Below, piece after piece: positions 20,226 to 29,533 of a stretch of DNA of 36,693 nucleotides. Under the pieces are notes generated by a model, which worked only from the letters and a program-made list of their open reading frames with translations, did not search any database and was not told where the DNA came from. This DNA comes from Betaproteobacteria bacterium. Lineage in GTDB: Bacteria; Pseudomonadota; Gammaproteobacteria; Burkholderiales; Thiobacteraceae. Numbering within the stretch: the first letter of the stretch is position 1; each line of letters starts with the position of its first letter. The translations under genes and the position numbers were made by a program. The stretch is from positions 1 to 36,693 of the forward strand of contig JANYAU010000041.1 in NCBI GenBank assembly GCA_025361165.1, written 5' to 3'.

Positions 20226-21295
20226 AGGTACTGAATCGTTATCTTGCGCACGAGATCTATGGCGGCACGCTGTTGGTGTTTGCCGCCTTGTTGGTACTGT
20301 TCGGCTTTCTCGATCTGCTGCATGAGTTGGAGAGCCTGGGCAAGGGAAATTATCAGCCGCTGCAGATGCTGCTGTATGTGACGCTACAAATCCCCGGACA
20401 TATCTATGAATTGTTTCCGATTGCGGCGCTGATCGGCACCTTGTACGCGCTGGTGCAGCTTGCGCAGCATTCGGAAATCACGGTGATGCGCGTGTCCGGC
20501 GTGTCGGCTTCGCGTATGACATGGTCGCTGTTGCGCGCCGGTTCGTTGTTTGTGTTGTTGACCTTCGTGGTCGGGGAATTCATCGCGCCGCCCAGCGAAC
20601 GGATTGCGACGCAATTGCGAATTCGGGCGATGAGCACGGTAGTGGCGCAAGAATTTCGCTCCGGCCTGTGGCTAAAAGACGGTGCGAGCTTTGTGAATGT
20701 AAAAGAAGTGTTGCCGGATTCGACGCTGGTCGGCGTCAAGATTTACGAATTCGATCCCAACTACAGCCTGCGCTCTATTAGTTTTGCGCAGGAAGGAAAA
20801 TATCTGAAAGAGAATAGCTGGCTGCTGAGTAACGTCGAGCAGACACGATTCGAGGGTAGCAGTGTAAGCGTTGCGCGCTTACCGCAGGCGTACTGGAATT
20901 CGGTGCTCAACCCAGACATGTTAAGCGTGTTACTCGTGGTGCCGGAGCAAATGTCGGTGTGGAATCTCTATTTCTATATGCAGCACTTGCGCGACAACAA
21001 GCAAAAAACCTCGCGTTTTGAGATCGCACTGTGGAACAAGCTGGTCTACCCCTTTGCCACGTTAGTGATGATGTTGATGGCGCTGCCGTTCGCCTTTTTG
21101 CACGCGCGCATGGGCGCGGTGAGCGGCAAAGTGTTCGCCGGCATTATGCTGGGACTGTCGTACCACTTGTTTAACCGGGTATTCGCCAACCTGGGCGTGT
21201 TGCACGACTGGTCACCCTTGCTCAGTGCGGTTTCGCCGACGCTGTTGTTTTTTGTGGGGGTGGCGGGCGTGCTGTGGTGGTTAGAACGGCGCTAG
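20222..21295 (+). CDS. lptG: LPS export ABC transporter permease LptG
   Basis: LptG is the partner permease of LptF in the LPS export machine. The product is 357 residues and shows the same plan: membrane helices at about 10-35, 55-80 and 95-120, a periplasmic jellyroll, then three C-terminal helices. LNRYLAHEIYGGTLLVFAAL at the start and LPFAFLHARMGAVSGKVFAG near the end fit the family. It starts with GTG inside the lptF stop (four-base overlap), which fixes the start. It converges on the RDD gene with only 26 bases between the two stops, and no clear terminator is visible there. Confidence 0.95.
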   Translation: MKVLNRYLAHEIYGGTLLVFAALLVLFGFLDLLHELESLGKGNYQPLQMLLYVTLQIPGHIYELFPIAALIGTLYALVQLAQHSEITVMRVSGVSASRMTWSLLRAGSLFVLLTFVVGEFIAPPSERIATQLRIRAMSTVVAQEFRSGLWLKDGASFVNVKEVLPDSTLVGVKIYEFDPNYSLRSISFAQEGKYLKENSWLLSNVEQTRFEGSSVSVARLPQAYWNSVLNPDMLSVLLVVPEQMSVWNLYFYMQHLRDNKQKTSRFEIALWNKLVYPFATLVMMLMALPFAFLHARMGAVSGKVFAGIMLGLSYHLFNRVFANLGVLHDWSPLLSAVSPTLLFFVGVAGVLWWLERR

Positions 21296-21321
21296 CACTC
21301 GCGCCTGGGTGGAATTGCAGG

Positions 21322-21747
21322 CTAGACCATAACCAGCCGCGTCCCGGCCAGCCGGTCATGCAGGAATTGATTATCGCGGTCGATGAAAGCCCACAGAATA
21401 CTGAGCACACTCAGCCACGCGAGCGCAAAGCGCAGGCAGGCTTGCGCAAAGCGTAAGGGCTGGCCATCGCGCCGCTCTACCCGGAACCGCCAGGCTCGCA
21501 TCGCCACCGTTTGCCCGCCGTGGGTCCAAAACCAGGTGAAATACCAAGCCAGCACCAGAAATAAATAGGCTTGAAAAAAGGGTTTTGCGCCCGGCACAGC
21601 GGGGTCGCGGAAAAGCATGAACACCATGATTGCCGTGAACAGGACGCCGAACATCACCAGGGCTTCATAAAGCATGCTGAACAGGCGGCGCACGAGGGTG
21701 GGCGTGGGTGCCGCGGGTGTTGCACTTTTTGCGTTAAGCTCTATCAT
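21322..21747 (-). CDS. RDD family membrane protein
   Basis: This is a small inner-membrane protein of unknown biochemical role. RDD proteins carry conserved Arg and Asp residues in membrane segments, and some have been linked to ion transport. The product is 141 residues with three predicted helices (LFSMLYEALVMFGVLFTAIM, FQAYLFLVLAWYFTWFW and FALAWLSVLSILWAFI). The HGGQTVAMRAWRFRV segment and the DRDNQFLHDRLAGTRLV ending are classic RDD features. The start chosen is the ATG at 21747 (MIELNAK); TTG and GTG codons upstream in frame are possible. Its location next to lptG recurs in betaproteobacteria as I recall it. Its upstream region faces the first DUF2173 gene. Confidence 0.85.
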   Translation of the reverse strand: MIELNAKSATPAAPTPTLVRRLFSMLYEALVMFGVLFTAIMVFMLFRDPAVPGAKPFFQAYLFLVLAWYFTWFWTHGGQTVAMRAWRFRVERRDGQPLRFAQACLRFALAWLSVLSILWAFIDRDNQFLHDRLAGTRLVMV

Positions 21748-21815
21748 GGGGATCACATATTTCAACGTAGCGGATAGGCGACACGCCTTCGTCTACGCAG
21801 GGAAAAGGAAAAAAG

Positions 21816-22220
21816 ATGCGCATTATATCCCAGCTCTTGGCGATCCCCGGCGTGATTGCTGCTGGCGAGTACGCTTATCGGGGCGACCGCTTTTCATTCA
21901 AAGGGGATCTCTCTCCGGAACTGGCGCGTATGGCCTCGATTCTGTGCCGCTCGAATACGCTCTCGATCAATATGCAATCGGAGATCTTTTCCGCCTTTGC
22001 TGAAGACTGCGGATGCAAGCCGGTACAAGGCTGGGTGGTGCGCGGAAAAGAAATGTCCGTATGCGTGGTGGGCAACTATTTTTGTTTCTGCCAAAACGCG
22101 CCGGGTGTGTTCAACGATGTCATGACTATCATGCGTGCCAAAGTGGGAGATATTGAGGAGAACCCGCTGGTGTATATGTATGCCAAGCTGGGCGGCGACG
22201 TGAACGAGAAACTTTATTAG
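21816..22220 (+). CDS. DUF2173 family protein, roadblock/LC7-like, paralogue 1
   Basis: This is the first of three adjacent paralogues. The 134-residue product begins LLAIPGVIAAGEYAYRGDRF, then has a helix with LSPELARMASILC and the hallmark GWVVRGKEMSVCVVGNYFCF. The pattern of N-terminal GV.A.G.Y, central helix and GW.V.G...SV..VGN fits DUF2173, small proteins with a roadblock/LC7-like fold found in many sulfur and iron oxidisers. Their function is not established; the fold suggests dimerisation or a scaffold for GTPases or kinases. Compared with its neighbours this copy has about 22 extra C-terminal residues and several Cys (EDCGCKP, NYFCFCQN). The ATG has AAAAGGA upstream. It is divergent from the RDD gene. 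Confidence 0.78.
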   Translation: MRIISQLLAIPGVIAAGEYAYRGDRFSFKGDLSPELARMASILCRSNTLSINMQSEIFSAFAEDCGCKPVQGWVVRGKEMSVCVVGNYFCFCQNAPGVFNDVMTIMRAKVGDIEENPLVYMYAKLGGDVNEKLY

Positions 22221-22251
22221 CAGGCAGGTAACGCTTAGGAGTAATTAAGGG

Positions 22252-22596
22252 ATGAACTTAGACAATTTGATGCAAGTACCTGGCGCGCTCGCGGCATTTC
22301 AGTACGACGATAGGGGCGATTTAAAGTCGCACCAAGTGAAAGAAGGCTCGGAGTTGACGCCCCAGGTGTTAGACCTGTTGGCGCACACCTGTGTCGCGAA
22401 TATGGCGATCGCCACCATGGAAGCGCGCGGCTGGGAGGCGTTGACCGGTCAAACGGGGTTCGAGCCGATTCAAGGCTTTTCTCTCATCGGCTTGGATTGG
22501 TCGGCGGTGGTTGGGCGCAATCACGGGATAGTCGTGAAAAATCGCGATGCGGATTATGAAGCGGCATTCGCCGCCTTATCCGCCTACGGCGCGTAA
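22252..22596 (+). CDS. DUF2173 family protein, paralogue 2 (diverged)
   Basis: This 114-residue protein aligns with its neighbours through MNLDNLMQVPGALAAFQYDDRGD, a central helix with Cys-Val-Ala-Asn, and FEPIQGFSLIGLDWSAVVGRN. It is the most diverged copy: the GWVVRG hallmark is GFSLIG, and the SVCVVGN strand is SAVVGRN. Its N-terminus is closest to the common DUF2173 form. It lies 31 bases after the first copy and 9 bases before the third, so the three form one operon. AGGAG lies 11 bases before the ATG, and AAGGG directly abuts it. Function is unknown; heterodimer formation among the three is a plausible inference. Confidence 0.72.
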   Translation: MNLDNLMQVPGALAAFQYDDRGDLKSHQVKEGSELTPQVLDLLAHTCVANMAIATMEARGWEALTGQTGFEPIQGFSLIGLDWSAVVGRNHGIVVKNRDADYEAAFAALSAYGA

Positions 22597-22605
22597 GGGG
22601 CGGCG

Positions 22606-22938
22606 ATGTTGAGACGCCTGTTAGTACTCGACGGCGTGGTGGCGGTGTGCCGCTATCAAGATGACGGGACGATCATCGATTCCGCCGGCCTGATTTCCGA
22701 GGAAATGCTAAGCAAGCTGGCGCAATTCGCGCTGTGGTACCGGCGCATGATTTCGGGTAATTGCGATGTGTTTTCACTGTTTTCGCAAATGAACGGCTGG
22801 ACACCCGCACGGGGCTGGGTGGTGAGAGGCGCGCAAATGAGCGTGTTGTCGGTCGCCAATATCGTGGCGATGGTGGAAAACAAAGACGCGGCGTTTAATA
22901 CGATTCTGACGGCGTTAGATGAAGCCGCGCGCGACTAG
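22606..22938 (+). CDS. DUF2173 family protein, paralogue 3
   Basis: This 110-residue protein has LLVLDGVVAVCRYQDDGTII, a helix EEMLSKLAQFALWY, and GWVVRGAQMSVLSVANIVAM, which matches paralogue 1 strongly over GWVVRG..MSV..V.N. It ends KDAAFNTILTAL, like the FN....I... ending of the other copies. It lacks the Cys-rich segments and long tail of paralogue 1. AAGGGG lies five bases before the ATG. It converges on the DUF3106 gene with only five bases between stops. Confidence 0.75.
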   Translation: MLRRLLVLDGVVAVCRYQDDGTIIDSAGLISEEMLSKLAQFALWYRRMISGNCDVFSLFSQMNGWTPARGWVVRGAQMSVLSVANIVAMVENKDAAFNTILTALDEAARD

Positions 22939-22943
22939 GCGCG

Positions 22944-23423
22944 TTAATTCTTGAGCGGTGCGGTGGCGGGTACAGTTTGCGTATTGCTACCGTCATGTAG
23001 GGGGGTGTCTGTACCTGGCTGGCCCCGCTGCGACTGATAGCGCTCCCATTTTTTCTTGACCTCTTTTTGTTTCTCTGGTGGTTGCTTTTTGATCTGCTTA
23101 TAGCGTTCGCGCGCGGCCTGCCGTTGTTCCGGCGTGAGGCTTGCCCAGCGGGTAATGCGCCGGCGCACTCGCTCTTGTTCTTCCGGTTTCATTTTCGGGT
23201 ATTTGTTTGCGATTTTCACCAAGTTATTCCGCAAACGATCCGGTTGTTGCTCCCACTGGGACTCCAGTTCTCTCAAAACCTGTTTTTGCGGAGTAGAGAG
23301 TTGTTGCCAGGAAGGTGCTTTGGGTTCCGGTTTGGCGTTCGCCTTGTCGGCGGCGTACGCCGGCAGAGCAAAGAACGCCAACAGCAGTAGCGTCTTTAGC
23401 GCTGTGACGAGTGATCGAGCCAT
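22944..23423 (-). CDS. DUF3106 family periplasmic protein
   Basis: This is a 159-residue exported protein of unknown function. An N-terminal signal peptide (LLLLAFFALPAYA, cleavage near residue 24) is followed by the DUF3106 pattern PSWQQLSTPQKQVLRELESQ, RITRWASLTPEQRQAARER and KKWERYQ. The mature part is very basic and helical, recalling CpxP/Spy-like helical periplasmic proteins only in a general way. It is the third gene of a minus-strand operon after the sigma factor and the DUF3619 gene, and its start overlaps the DUF3619 coding end by 28 bases. As a guess from context, it could be part of envelope sensing by that sigma factor. Confidence 0.85.
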   Translation of the reverse strand: MARSLVTALKTLLLLAFFALPAYAADKANAKPEPKAPSWQQLSTPQKQVLRELESQWEQQPDRLRNNLVKIANKYPKMKPEEQERVRRRITRWASLTPEQRQAARERYKQIKKQPPEKQKEVKKKWERYQSQRGQPGTDTPLHDGSNTQTVPATAPLKN

Positions 23424-23776
23424 GAATGGAAGTCGTGATCGATATAAGCGTTAAGCGGTAAGTCGCTAGAAAGTAAAGCGGCATCGATGTCGTCGTCCCG
23501 ATTGCTTACTTGTTGTTGCCAATAGACGGCGCCAATCAAAGCGAGGACGAGCATGGTTAACGGCAGCCACTTGCGAGTGGAAAAATGATGCGTGTGTTGT
23601 GTTTGCCCGAGATGATCGGCAAAGGCATAGGCGCTGGTCGGCACCGCCTGTGACGGCAACACCTCCAGGGCACGCTCGCGCGCCAGCTTTAGACGCTCGG
23701 TTACCCGCGCCTCTAGCCGGCCCATGCCATAATTCAGGTCTTGCTTGATTTTGTTAGCGAATTCACGGTCATTCAT
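23396..23776 (-). CDS. DUF3619 family membrane protein, possible anti-sigma factor
   Basis: This 126-residue protein has a cytoplasmic N-terminal half (MNDREFANKIKQDLNYGMGR, then a basic helix RVTERLKLARERALE), one membrane helix at about 70-87 (WLPLTMLVLALIGAVYWQQ) and a short acidic periplasmic tail ending DHDFHSWLDHSSQR. This fits DUF3619, which recurs between an ECF-type sigma gene and a DUF3106 gene in betaproteobacteria. Gene order, size and topology resemble an anti-sigma factor, but no known anti-sigma motif such as a zinc HxxxCxxC is present. Its ATG overlaps the sigma stop by four bases, so the two are translationally coupled. Confidence 0.85.
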   Translation of the reverse strand: MNDREFANKIKQDLNYGMGRLEARVTERLKLARERALEVLPSQAVPTSAYAFADHLGQTQHTHHFSTRKWLPLTMLVLALIGAVYWQQQVSNRDDDIDAALLSSDLPLNAYIDHDFHSWLDHSSQR

Positions 23777-24339
23777 AGTTCAACTCCTTTCGCCTTTAAC
23801 ACTTCGGCCAGGGCGTGCGTAGCGCGTGAGCAGTGGGTCTTCACGCTCCCTTCCGAGCAGCCCATGACCTCTGCGGTCTGAGCTACGTCCATTTCCTCCC
23901 AGTAACGCAGCAAGAACGCTTCGCGTTGACGTGCCGGTAATGTTTCAATGGCTTTTTCAATTATTCCAATAAGTTGCATTCTAGCTAACTGATCTGAAGG
24001 ATTATTCTTGTTGTTTGATCCATCCGCGGCCTCCAGAGTTTCCAGTGGATCAAAATCTTCGTCTTCATGACTGGGGGACAGCGCGGAAAGCAGCGTTGTC
24101 CACATATTGCGCACTTTTTGCCGCCGATAGTAATCGCGTATAGTGTTTTGCAAAATGCGTTGGAACAGCAGCGGCAGTTCTTCACTTGGCTTAGCGGCAT
24201 ATTTTTCCGCCAGCTTGAGCATGGAATCCTGCACGATGTCGAGGGCGGATTCTTCATTGCGCACGGCGAAATAAGCCTGCTTGAACGCACGGCGCTCAAC
24301 GGTTTTCAGAAACTCGGATAATTCGTGGTGGGTAGCCAG
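23773..24339 (-). CDS. RNA polymerase sigma factor, ECF-like, probably CTG start
   Basis: This sigma-70 family member has region 2 at the N-terminus (RRAFKQAYFAVRNEESALDI, QDSMLKLAEKY, RILQNTIRDYYRRQKVRN) and region 4 at the C-terminus (LPARQREAFLLRYWEEMDVA, then VMGCSEGSVKTHCSRATHAL). An acidic linker (EDEDFDPLETLEAADG) joins them. The first GTG (24264) lies inside region 2. The open frame extends upstream with ELSEFLKTVERRAFKQ, which relatives also carry, but offers no ATG, GTG or TTG before its TGA. The best start is CTG at 24339, giving 188 residues beginning M-A-T-H-H-E-L-S. GAAAG lies a few bases upstream. Region 2 would be incomplete with any later start. The gene leads the sigma-DUF3619-DUF3106 operon. 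Confidence 0.85.
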   Translation of the reverse strand: MATHHELSEFLKTVERRAFKQAYFAVRNEESALDIVQDSMLKLAEKYAAKPSEELPLLFQRILQNTIRDYYRRQKVRNMWTTLLSALSPSHEDEDFDPLETLEAADGSNNKNNPSDQLARMQLIGIIEKAIETLPARQREAFLLRYWEEMDVAQTAEVMGCSEGSVKTHCSRATHALAEVLKAKGVEL

Positions 24340-24483
24340 GTAGGGCTTTCGGTCGTTTAAGCTGCGTCATGTTAGCAAAGTACCCACCCTTTTGCAGCGG
24401 ATTCGCGGGCGCGGCAACCTGGTTCATAGTCGAGTTGCTTAACGTAACTTGCGGGGAAATCAAATGTTTTTGGCATCTGCCTC

Positions 24484-24512
24484 TTGACCAAACACGGCGC
24501 AAACGTTACTGT
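24484..24512 (+). promoter_or_regulatory. candidate promoter of ilvB
   Basis: TTGACC (24484-24489) and TACTGT (24507-24512) are 17 bases apart. The -35 is good and the -10 weak. Transcription would begin near 24519, about 35 bases before the ilvB start. No leader peptide rich in Val, Leu or Ile is visible in the 210-base gap upstream of ilvB, unlike the leuA leader further on. Confidence 0.3.
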
Positions 24513-24552
24513 TTCACGTTCTTTTCGCGATATTCAGGGTGCAAGGCTTTTT

Positions 24553-26258
24553 ATGGAATTAACCGGCGCAGAGATCACGGTGCGGTGTTTGCAGGAGGAG
24601 GGTGTGGAGTTCGCCTTCGGCTATCCTGGCGGCGCGGTGCTCTACATTTACGACGAGATTTTCAAGCAGAACAAAGTCAAACATGTGCTGGTGCGCCACG
24701 AGCAGGCGGCAGTGCATGCGGCCGATGGTTATGCGCGCGCGACCGGTCGAGTCGGCGTCGCCCTGGTAACTAGCGGCCCTGGCGCCACCAATGCCGTGAC
24801 GGGCATTGCCACTGCCTATATGGATTCGATCCCGCTGGTCATCATCAGCGGCCAAGTGCCGACGGCCGCTATCGGCCTGGATGCGTTCCAAGAAGTGGAT
24901 ATGGTGGGCATTACCCGCCCCTGCGTGAAGCATAATTTTCTGGTGAAAGATGTGAGGGATCTCGCCTCCACCATCAAGAAGGCATTCCATATTGCGTCTA
25001 CCGGTCGCCCCGGCCCCGTGGTGGTGGATATCCCCAAAGACATCACCACGCACAAAACCAAATTCGATTATCCCAAGACTGTGTCGCTGCGTTCCTACAA
25101 TCCGGTGACCAAGGGCCACCCGATGCAAATCAAGAAGGCAGTGAAGATGCTGCTTTCCGCCAAGCGGCCGTTTGTCTACAGTGGTGGCGGCGTGATTTTG
25201 TCCGAAGCCTCGGCTCAGCTGGCTAAGCTCGTCAAGCTATTGGGCGTGCCCTGCACTAGCACGCTGATGGGCTTGGGCGGGTATCCGGAGACCGACCGCC
25301 TGCATCTGGGCATGCTCGGCATGCATGGCACTTATGAAGCCAATATGGCGATGCAGCATTGCGATGTATTACTCGCGGTGGGCGCGCGTTTTGACGATCG
25401 CGTGATCGGCAACACCGAACATTTTAGTCAGGAAAAGCGTCAGATCATTCATATCGATATCGATCCCTCCTCCATTGCCAAGCGGGTGAAAGTGGATGTG
25501 CCCATCGTCGGCGATGTCGGGCAGGTGTTGGACGAGTTGATCAAGCAACTGCAAGCATCGAAGGACAAGGGCGATCAAACGGCGCTCAAGACTTGGTGGA
25601 CGCAGATCGAATTGTGGCGCTCGAAGAATTGTCTCAACTATGACCGCTCGTCCAAAATCATCAAGCCGCAATTCGTGATCGAAAAGCTCTACGAAGTCAC
25701 CAAGGGCGACGCCTATGTCACGTCCGACGTCGGCCAGCATCAAATGTGGGCGGCACAGTATTACAAGTTCGACAAACCGCGGCGCTGGATCAACTCCGGC
25801 GGCTTGGGCACCATGGGTTTCGGCTTGCCTGCCGCAATGGGCGTGAAAATGGCGTTCCCGAAAGCGAATGTGGCGTGTGTCACCGGCGAGGCGAGCATCC
25901 AGATGTGCATTCAGGAGCTCTCCACCTGCAAGCAATATCACCTCCCGATCAAAGTCATCACCCTCAATAATCGCTATATGGGGATGGTGCGTCAGTGGCA
26001 GCAATTTTTTCACGGCAATCGCTATTCGGAATCGTATATGGATGCGCTGCCGGATTTCGTGAAGCTGGCGGAAGCCTACGGTCATGTCGGCATGCGCATC
26101 GAAAAGCCGTCCGATGTCGAGGACGCGCTCAAAGAAGCGTTCAAGCTGAAAGATCAATTGGTGTTCATGGATTTCCTCACCGACCAAACCGAGAACGTGT
26201 TTCCGATGGTGCCCGGCGGAAAAGGCTTATCGGAAATGATTTTGGCGGAAGAGTTGTA

Positions 26259-26259
<1 letters not shown>
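24553..26259 (+). CDS. ilvB: acetolactate synthase large (catalytic) subunit
   Basis: This thiamin-diphosphate enzyme condenses two pyruvates, or pyruvate and 2-oxobutyrate, the first shared step of valine/leucine and isoleucine synthesis. The product is 568 residues from the ATG at 24553 ([17 protein letters not shown]), which has AAGG upstream; a longer frame from TTG at 24484 lacks family support. The catalytic Glu50 lies in [18 protein letters not shown]. The FAD/regulatory middle domain follows, then the cofactor-binding segment [17 protein letters not shown] with [14 protein letters not shown]. The usual GDG of the Mg/ThDP motif is G445-E446-A447 here. ilvH overlaps its stop (TAATG). 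First gene of ilvBHC. Confidence 0.97.
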
Positions 26260-27847
<1,588 letters not shown>

Positions 27848-27861
27848 ATATCGTAAGCGCG

Positions 27862-27904
27862 AAGGCACGGAGGCGTTGAGGCAATCTCAACCTCTCTGTG
27901 CCTT
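27862..27904. terminator. long imperfect hairpin between ilvC and psd
   Basis: Arms 27862-27880 and 27886-27904 pair over 19 positions with one true mismatch and two G-U pairs, around a five-base loop. The sequence after the stem (TTGTCTAGG) is only mildly T-rich, so it is a weak intrinsic terminator, an RNA-stabilising hairpin, or a dispersed repeat. The motif resembling CTCTGTGCCT recurs in other bacterial genomes as I recall it. It occupies the whole gap after ilvC and would limit read-through into psd. Confidence 0.55.
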
Positions 27905-27921
27905 TGTCTAGGTATCCGCAT

Positions 27922-28569
27922 TTGAAAAAATATCCCCATCCCATTATTGCCCGTGAGGGCTGGCCCTTTCTTGCTGGCTCTTTGCTTATTGCGTTACTGC
28001 TCCATTTACTTGTGGGTAAGTGGGCGGCACTCCCAATGTGGCTATTTAGCGTGTTCGTGCTGCAATTTTTCCGCGACCCGCCACGCACGCCGCACAGCAC
28101 CGATGCCAATGCGGTGATCTCGCCTGCCGATGGCCGGGTGGTCGTCGTGGAGCAAACCACCGATCCGTATCGCAATACGCCGGCGTTAAAAATTAGCGTC
28201 TTTATGAACGTGTTCAACGCGCACTCGCAGCGCAGCCCGGTGACGGGCGTAGTGGAGGAAATACGTTATTTCCCCGGCGCGTTTCTTAATGCGGCGCTCT
28301 CTAAAGCCTCACTGGAAAATGAGCGCAACGCGATGCTGATGCAACTCGATTCCGGTGTGTCGATTACCGTCGTGCAAGTCGCTGGTCTGATTGCGCGCCG
28401 CATTTTGTGTTATGCCAAGCCGAGGCAAAAACTCCAAGTGGGTGAGCGCTATGGCTTCATCCGCTTCGGCTCCCGGCTCGACGTTTACCTGCCGCCCGCG
28501 GCCCACGCCGCCGTGGCAATTGGTGACAAGGTATCGGCGGGGGCCAGCGTTCTGGCGCGGCTGTCTTAG
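27922..28569 (+). CDS. psd: phosphatidylserine decarboxylase proenzyme
   Basis: This membrane-associated pyruvoyl enzyme converts phosphatidylserine to phosphatidylethanolamine. The product is the short type of about 215 residues. It starts [20 protein letters not shown], followed by a membrane segment ([20 protein letters not shown]) and the Psd core with [28 protein letters not shown] and [10 protein letters not shown]. Self-cleavage between Gly183 and Ser184 would create the pyruvoyl group and a 32-residue alpha chain. The start TTG at 27922 is chosen because the GTG at 27898 lies inside the hairpin after ilvC and relatives begin just before YPHPIIA. pssA, encoding the preceding enzyme, follows directly. 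Confidence 0.94.
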   Translation: MKKYPHPIIAREGWPFLAGSLLIALLLHLLVGKWAALPMWLFSVFVLQFFRDPPRTPHSTDANAVISPADGRVVVVEQTTDPYRNTPALKISVFMNVFNAHSQRSPVTGVVEEIRYFPGAFLNAALSKASLENERNAMLMQLDSGVSITVVQVAGLIARRILCYAKPRQKLQVGERYGFIRFGSRLDVYLPPAAHAAVAIGDKVSAGASVLARLS

Positions 28570-28614
28570 CCGTGCCTGGCCAAGACCGGCATGATGTGAT
28601 TTAATCCCAACGCC

Positions 28615-29373
28615 ATGCAATATCCTCACAAACCCTTGATTGACCAAAATCTGCGCAAGAAGGGCATTTATTTGCTGCCCAACTTGATCACGACCTCCGC
28701 TTTGTTTGCCGGCTTTTATGCCATTGTACAGGCCATGGGCGGGCATTATGACCAGGCCTCGGCTGCCATTTTTGTCGCTATGGTGTTGGATGGTCTAGAT
28801 GGCCGCGTGGCGCGGGCTACCCATACCCAAAGCCCATTCGGCGCTGAATTTGATAGCCTGTCGGATATGGTCTCGTTCGGTGTGGCGCCGGCACTGGTAG
28901 TCTACGTTTGGGCCTTGCAAGGCATGGGCAAGCTGGGCTGGATCGGCGCGTTTATTTTTTGCGTCGGCGCGGCCTTGCGTCTGGCGCGTTTCAATACCCG
29001 GCTCGATGTCGCAGATAAGCGCTATTTCCAAGGCTTACCCAGTCCCTCGGCGGCGGCAGTGGTAGCGGGCTTGGTGTGGGTGCTTGACGATTACGGTATT
29101 GTAGGCAAAGACGTCTCCTGGCTAGCCTGGGGGGTGACGATTTTTGCCGGCCTCACCATGGTGTCCAATATTCGCTACTACAGTTTCAAAGAGATCAATA
29201 TGAAAAAGAGCATCCCCTTTGTGGCGCTGCTGTTGATTATTCTTGGTTTCGCTTTGCTTACCTACAAGCCGCCGCAAGTGTTGTTCCTATCCTTCGTCGC
29301 CTATGCTTTGTCGGGTTATGTGATGTGGGCATTTAGCTTCCGGAAGAAACGCACCAAGCCGCCGGTCGAATAG
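28615..29373 (+). CDS. pssA: CDP-diacylglycerol--serine O-phosphatidyltransferase
   Basis: This inner-membrane enzyme makes phosphatidylserine from CDP-diacylglycerol and serine, the substrate of Psd encoded just upstream. The product is 252 residues with several membrane helices. The CDP-alcohol phosphatidyltransferase signature D-x2-D-G-x2-A-R-x8-G-x3-D-x3-D is exact: D59, D62-G63, A66-R67, G76, D80 and D84. It is the integral-membrane type II form, not the peripheral PssA of E. coli. It begins 45 bases after psd, and no strong ribosome site is visible. The leuA leader promoter overlaps the region just after its stop. Confidence 0.95.
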   Translation: MQYPHKPLIDQNLRKKGIYLLPNLITTSALFAGFYAIVQAMGGHYDQASAAIFVAMVLDGLDGRVARATHTQSPFGAEFDSLSDMVSFGVAPALVVYVWALQGMGKLGWIGAFIFCVGAALRLARFNTRLDVADKRYFQGLPSPSAAAVVAGLVWVLDDYGIVGKDVSWLAWGVTIFAGLTMVSNIRYYSFKEINMKKSIPFVALLLIILGFALLTYKPPQVLFLSFVAYALSGYVMWAFSFRKKRTKPPVE

Positions 29374-29379
29374 TGCTGC

Positions 29380-29408
29380 TTGCATGACCTGAAAAAAACC
29401 GATATATT
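29380..29408 (+). promoter_or_regulatory. strong sigma-70 promoter of the leuA leader
   Basis: TTGCAT (29380-29385) and TATATT (29403-29408) are separated by exactly 17 bases. The -10 matches the consensus at five of six positions and the -35 at four. The expected start of transcription, about seven bases after the -10, is 29415, which is the A of the leader peptide ATG. The mRNA would therefore have no 5' leader. Confidence 0.7.
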
Positions 29409-29414
29409 CACCTC

Positions 29415-29498
29415 ATGTTCGCTTTTACCCGTAATCAATTTGTTTCCTACCTGGCCAACGTTCTGCTGGCCAGTCTGCTGCTGCGCGTCGCGCGCTAA
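29415..29498 (+). CDS. leucine-rich leader peptide (attenuation), leuL-like
   Basis: A 27-codon frame encodes MFAFTRNQ followed by FVSYLANVLLASLLLRVAR and a TAA. Six codons are Leu (all CTG), clustered as CTG-CTG and CTG-CTG-CTG, with three Val, all within the last 18 residues. This is the pattern of a leucine-sensing leader peptide, where ribosome stalling at Leu codons controls folding of the following RNA. It lies between a strong promoter and leuA, with a terminator-like hairpin between. No ribosome site precedes it, and the predicted transcript starts at its ATG, so translation would be leaderless. The role is inferred from position and composition. Confidence 0.7.
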   Translation: MFAFTRNQFVSYLANVLLASLLLRVAR

Positions 29499-29533
29499 CA
29501 CTTCTACCTCACCCCCTGTTGTTGTTTTGAGCG

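Noticed and set aside
24370..24552. Attenuation leader peptide before ilvB
   Set aside because: Frames starting at ATG here are not rich in Val, Leu or Ile, and no terminator-like hairpin follows.
25369..26187. 272-codon minus-strand open frame
   Set aside because: It is antisense to ilvB and has no recognisable product.
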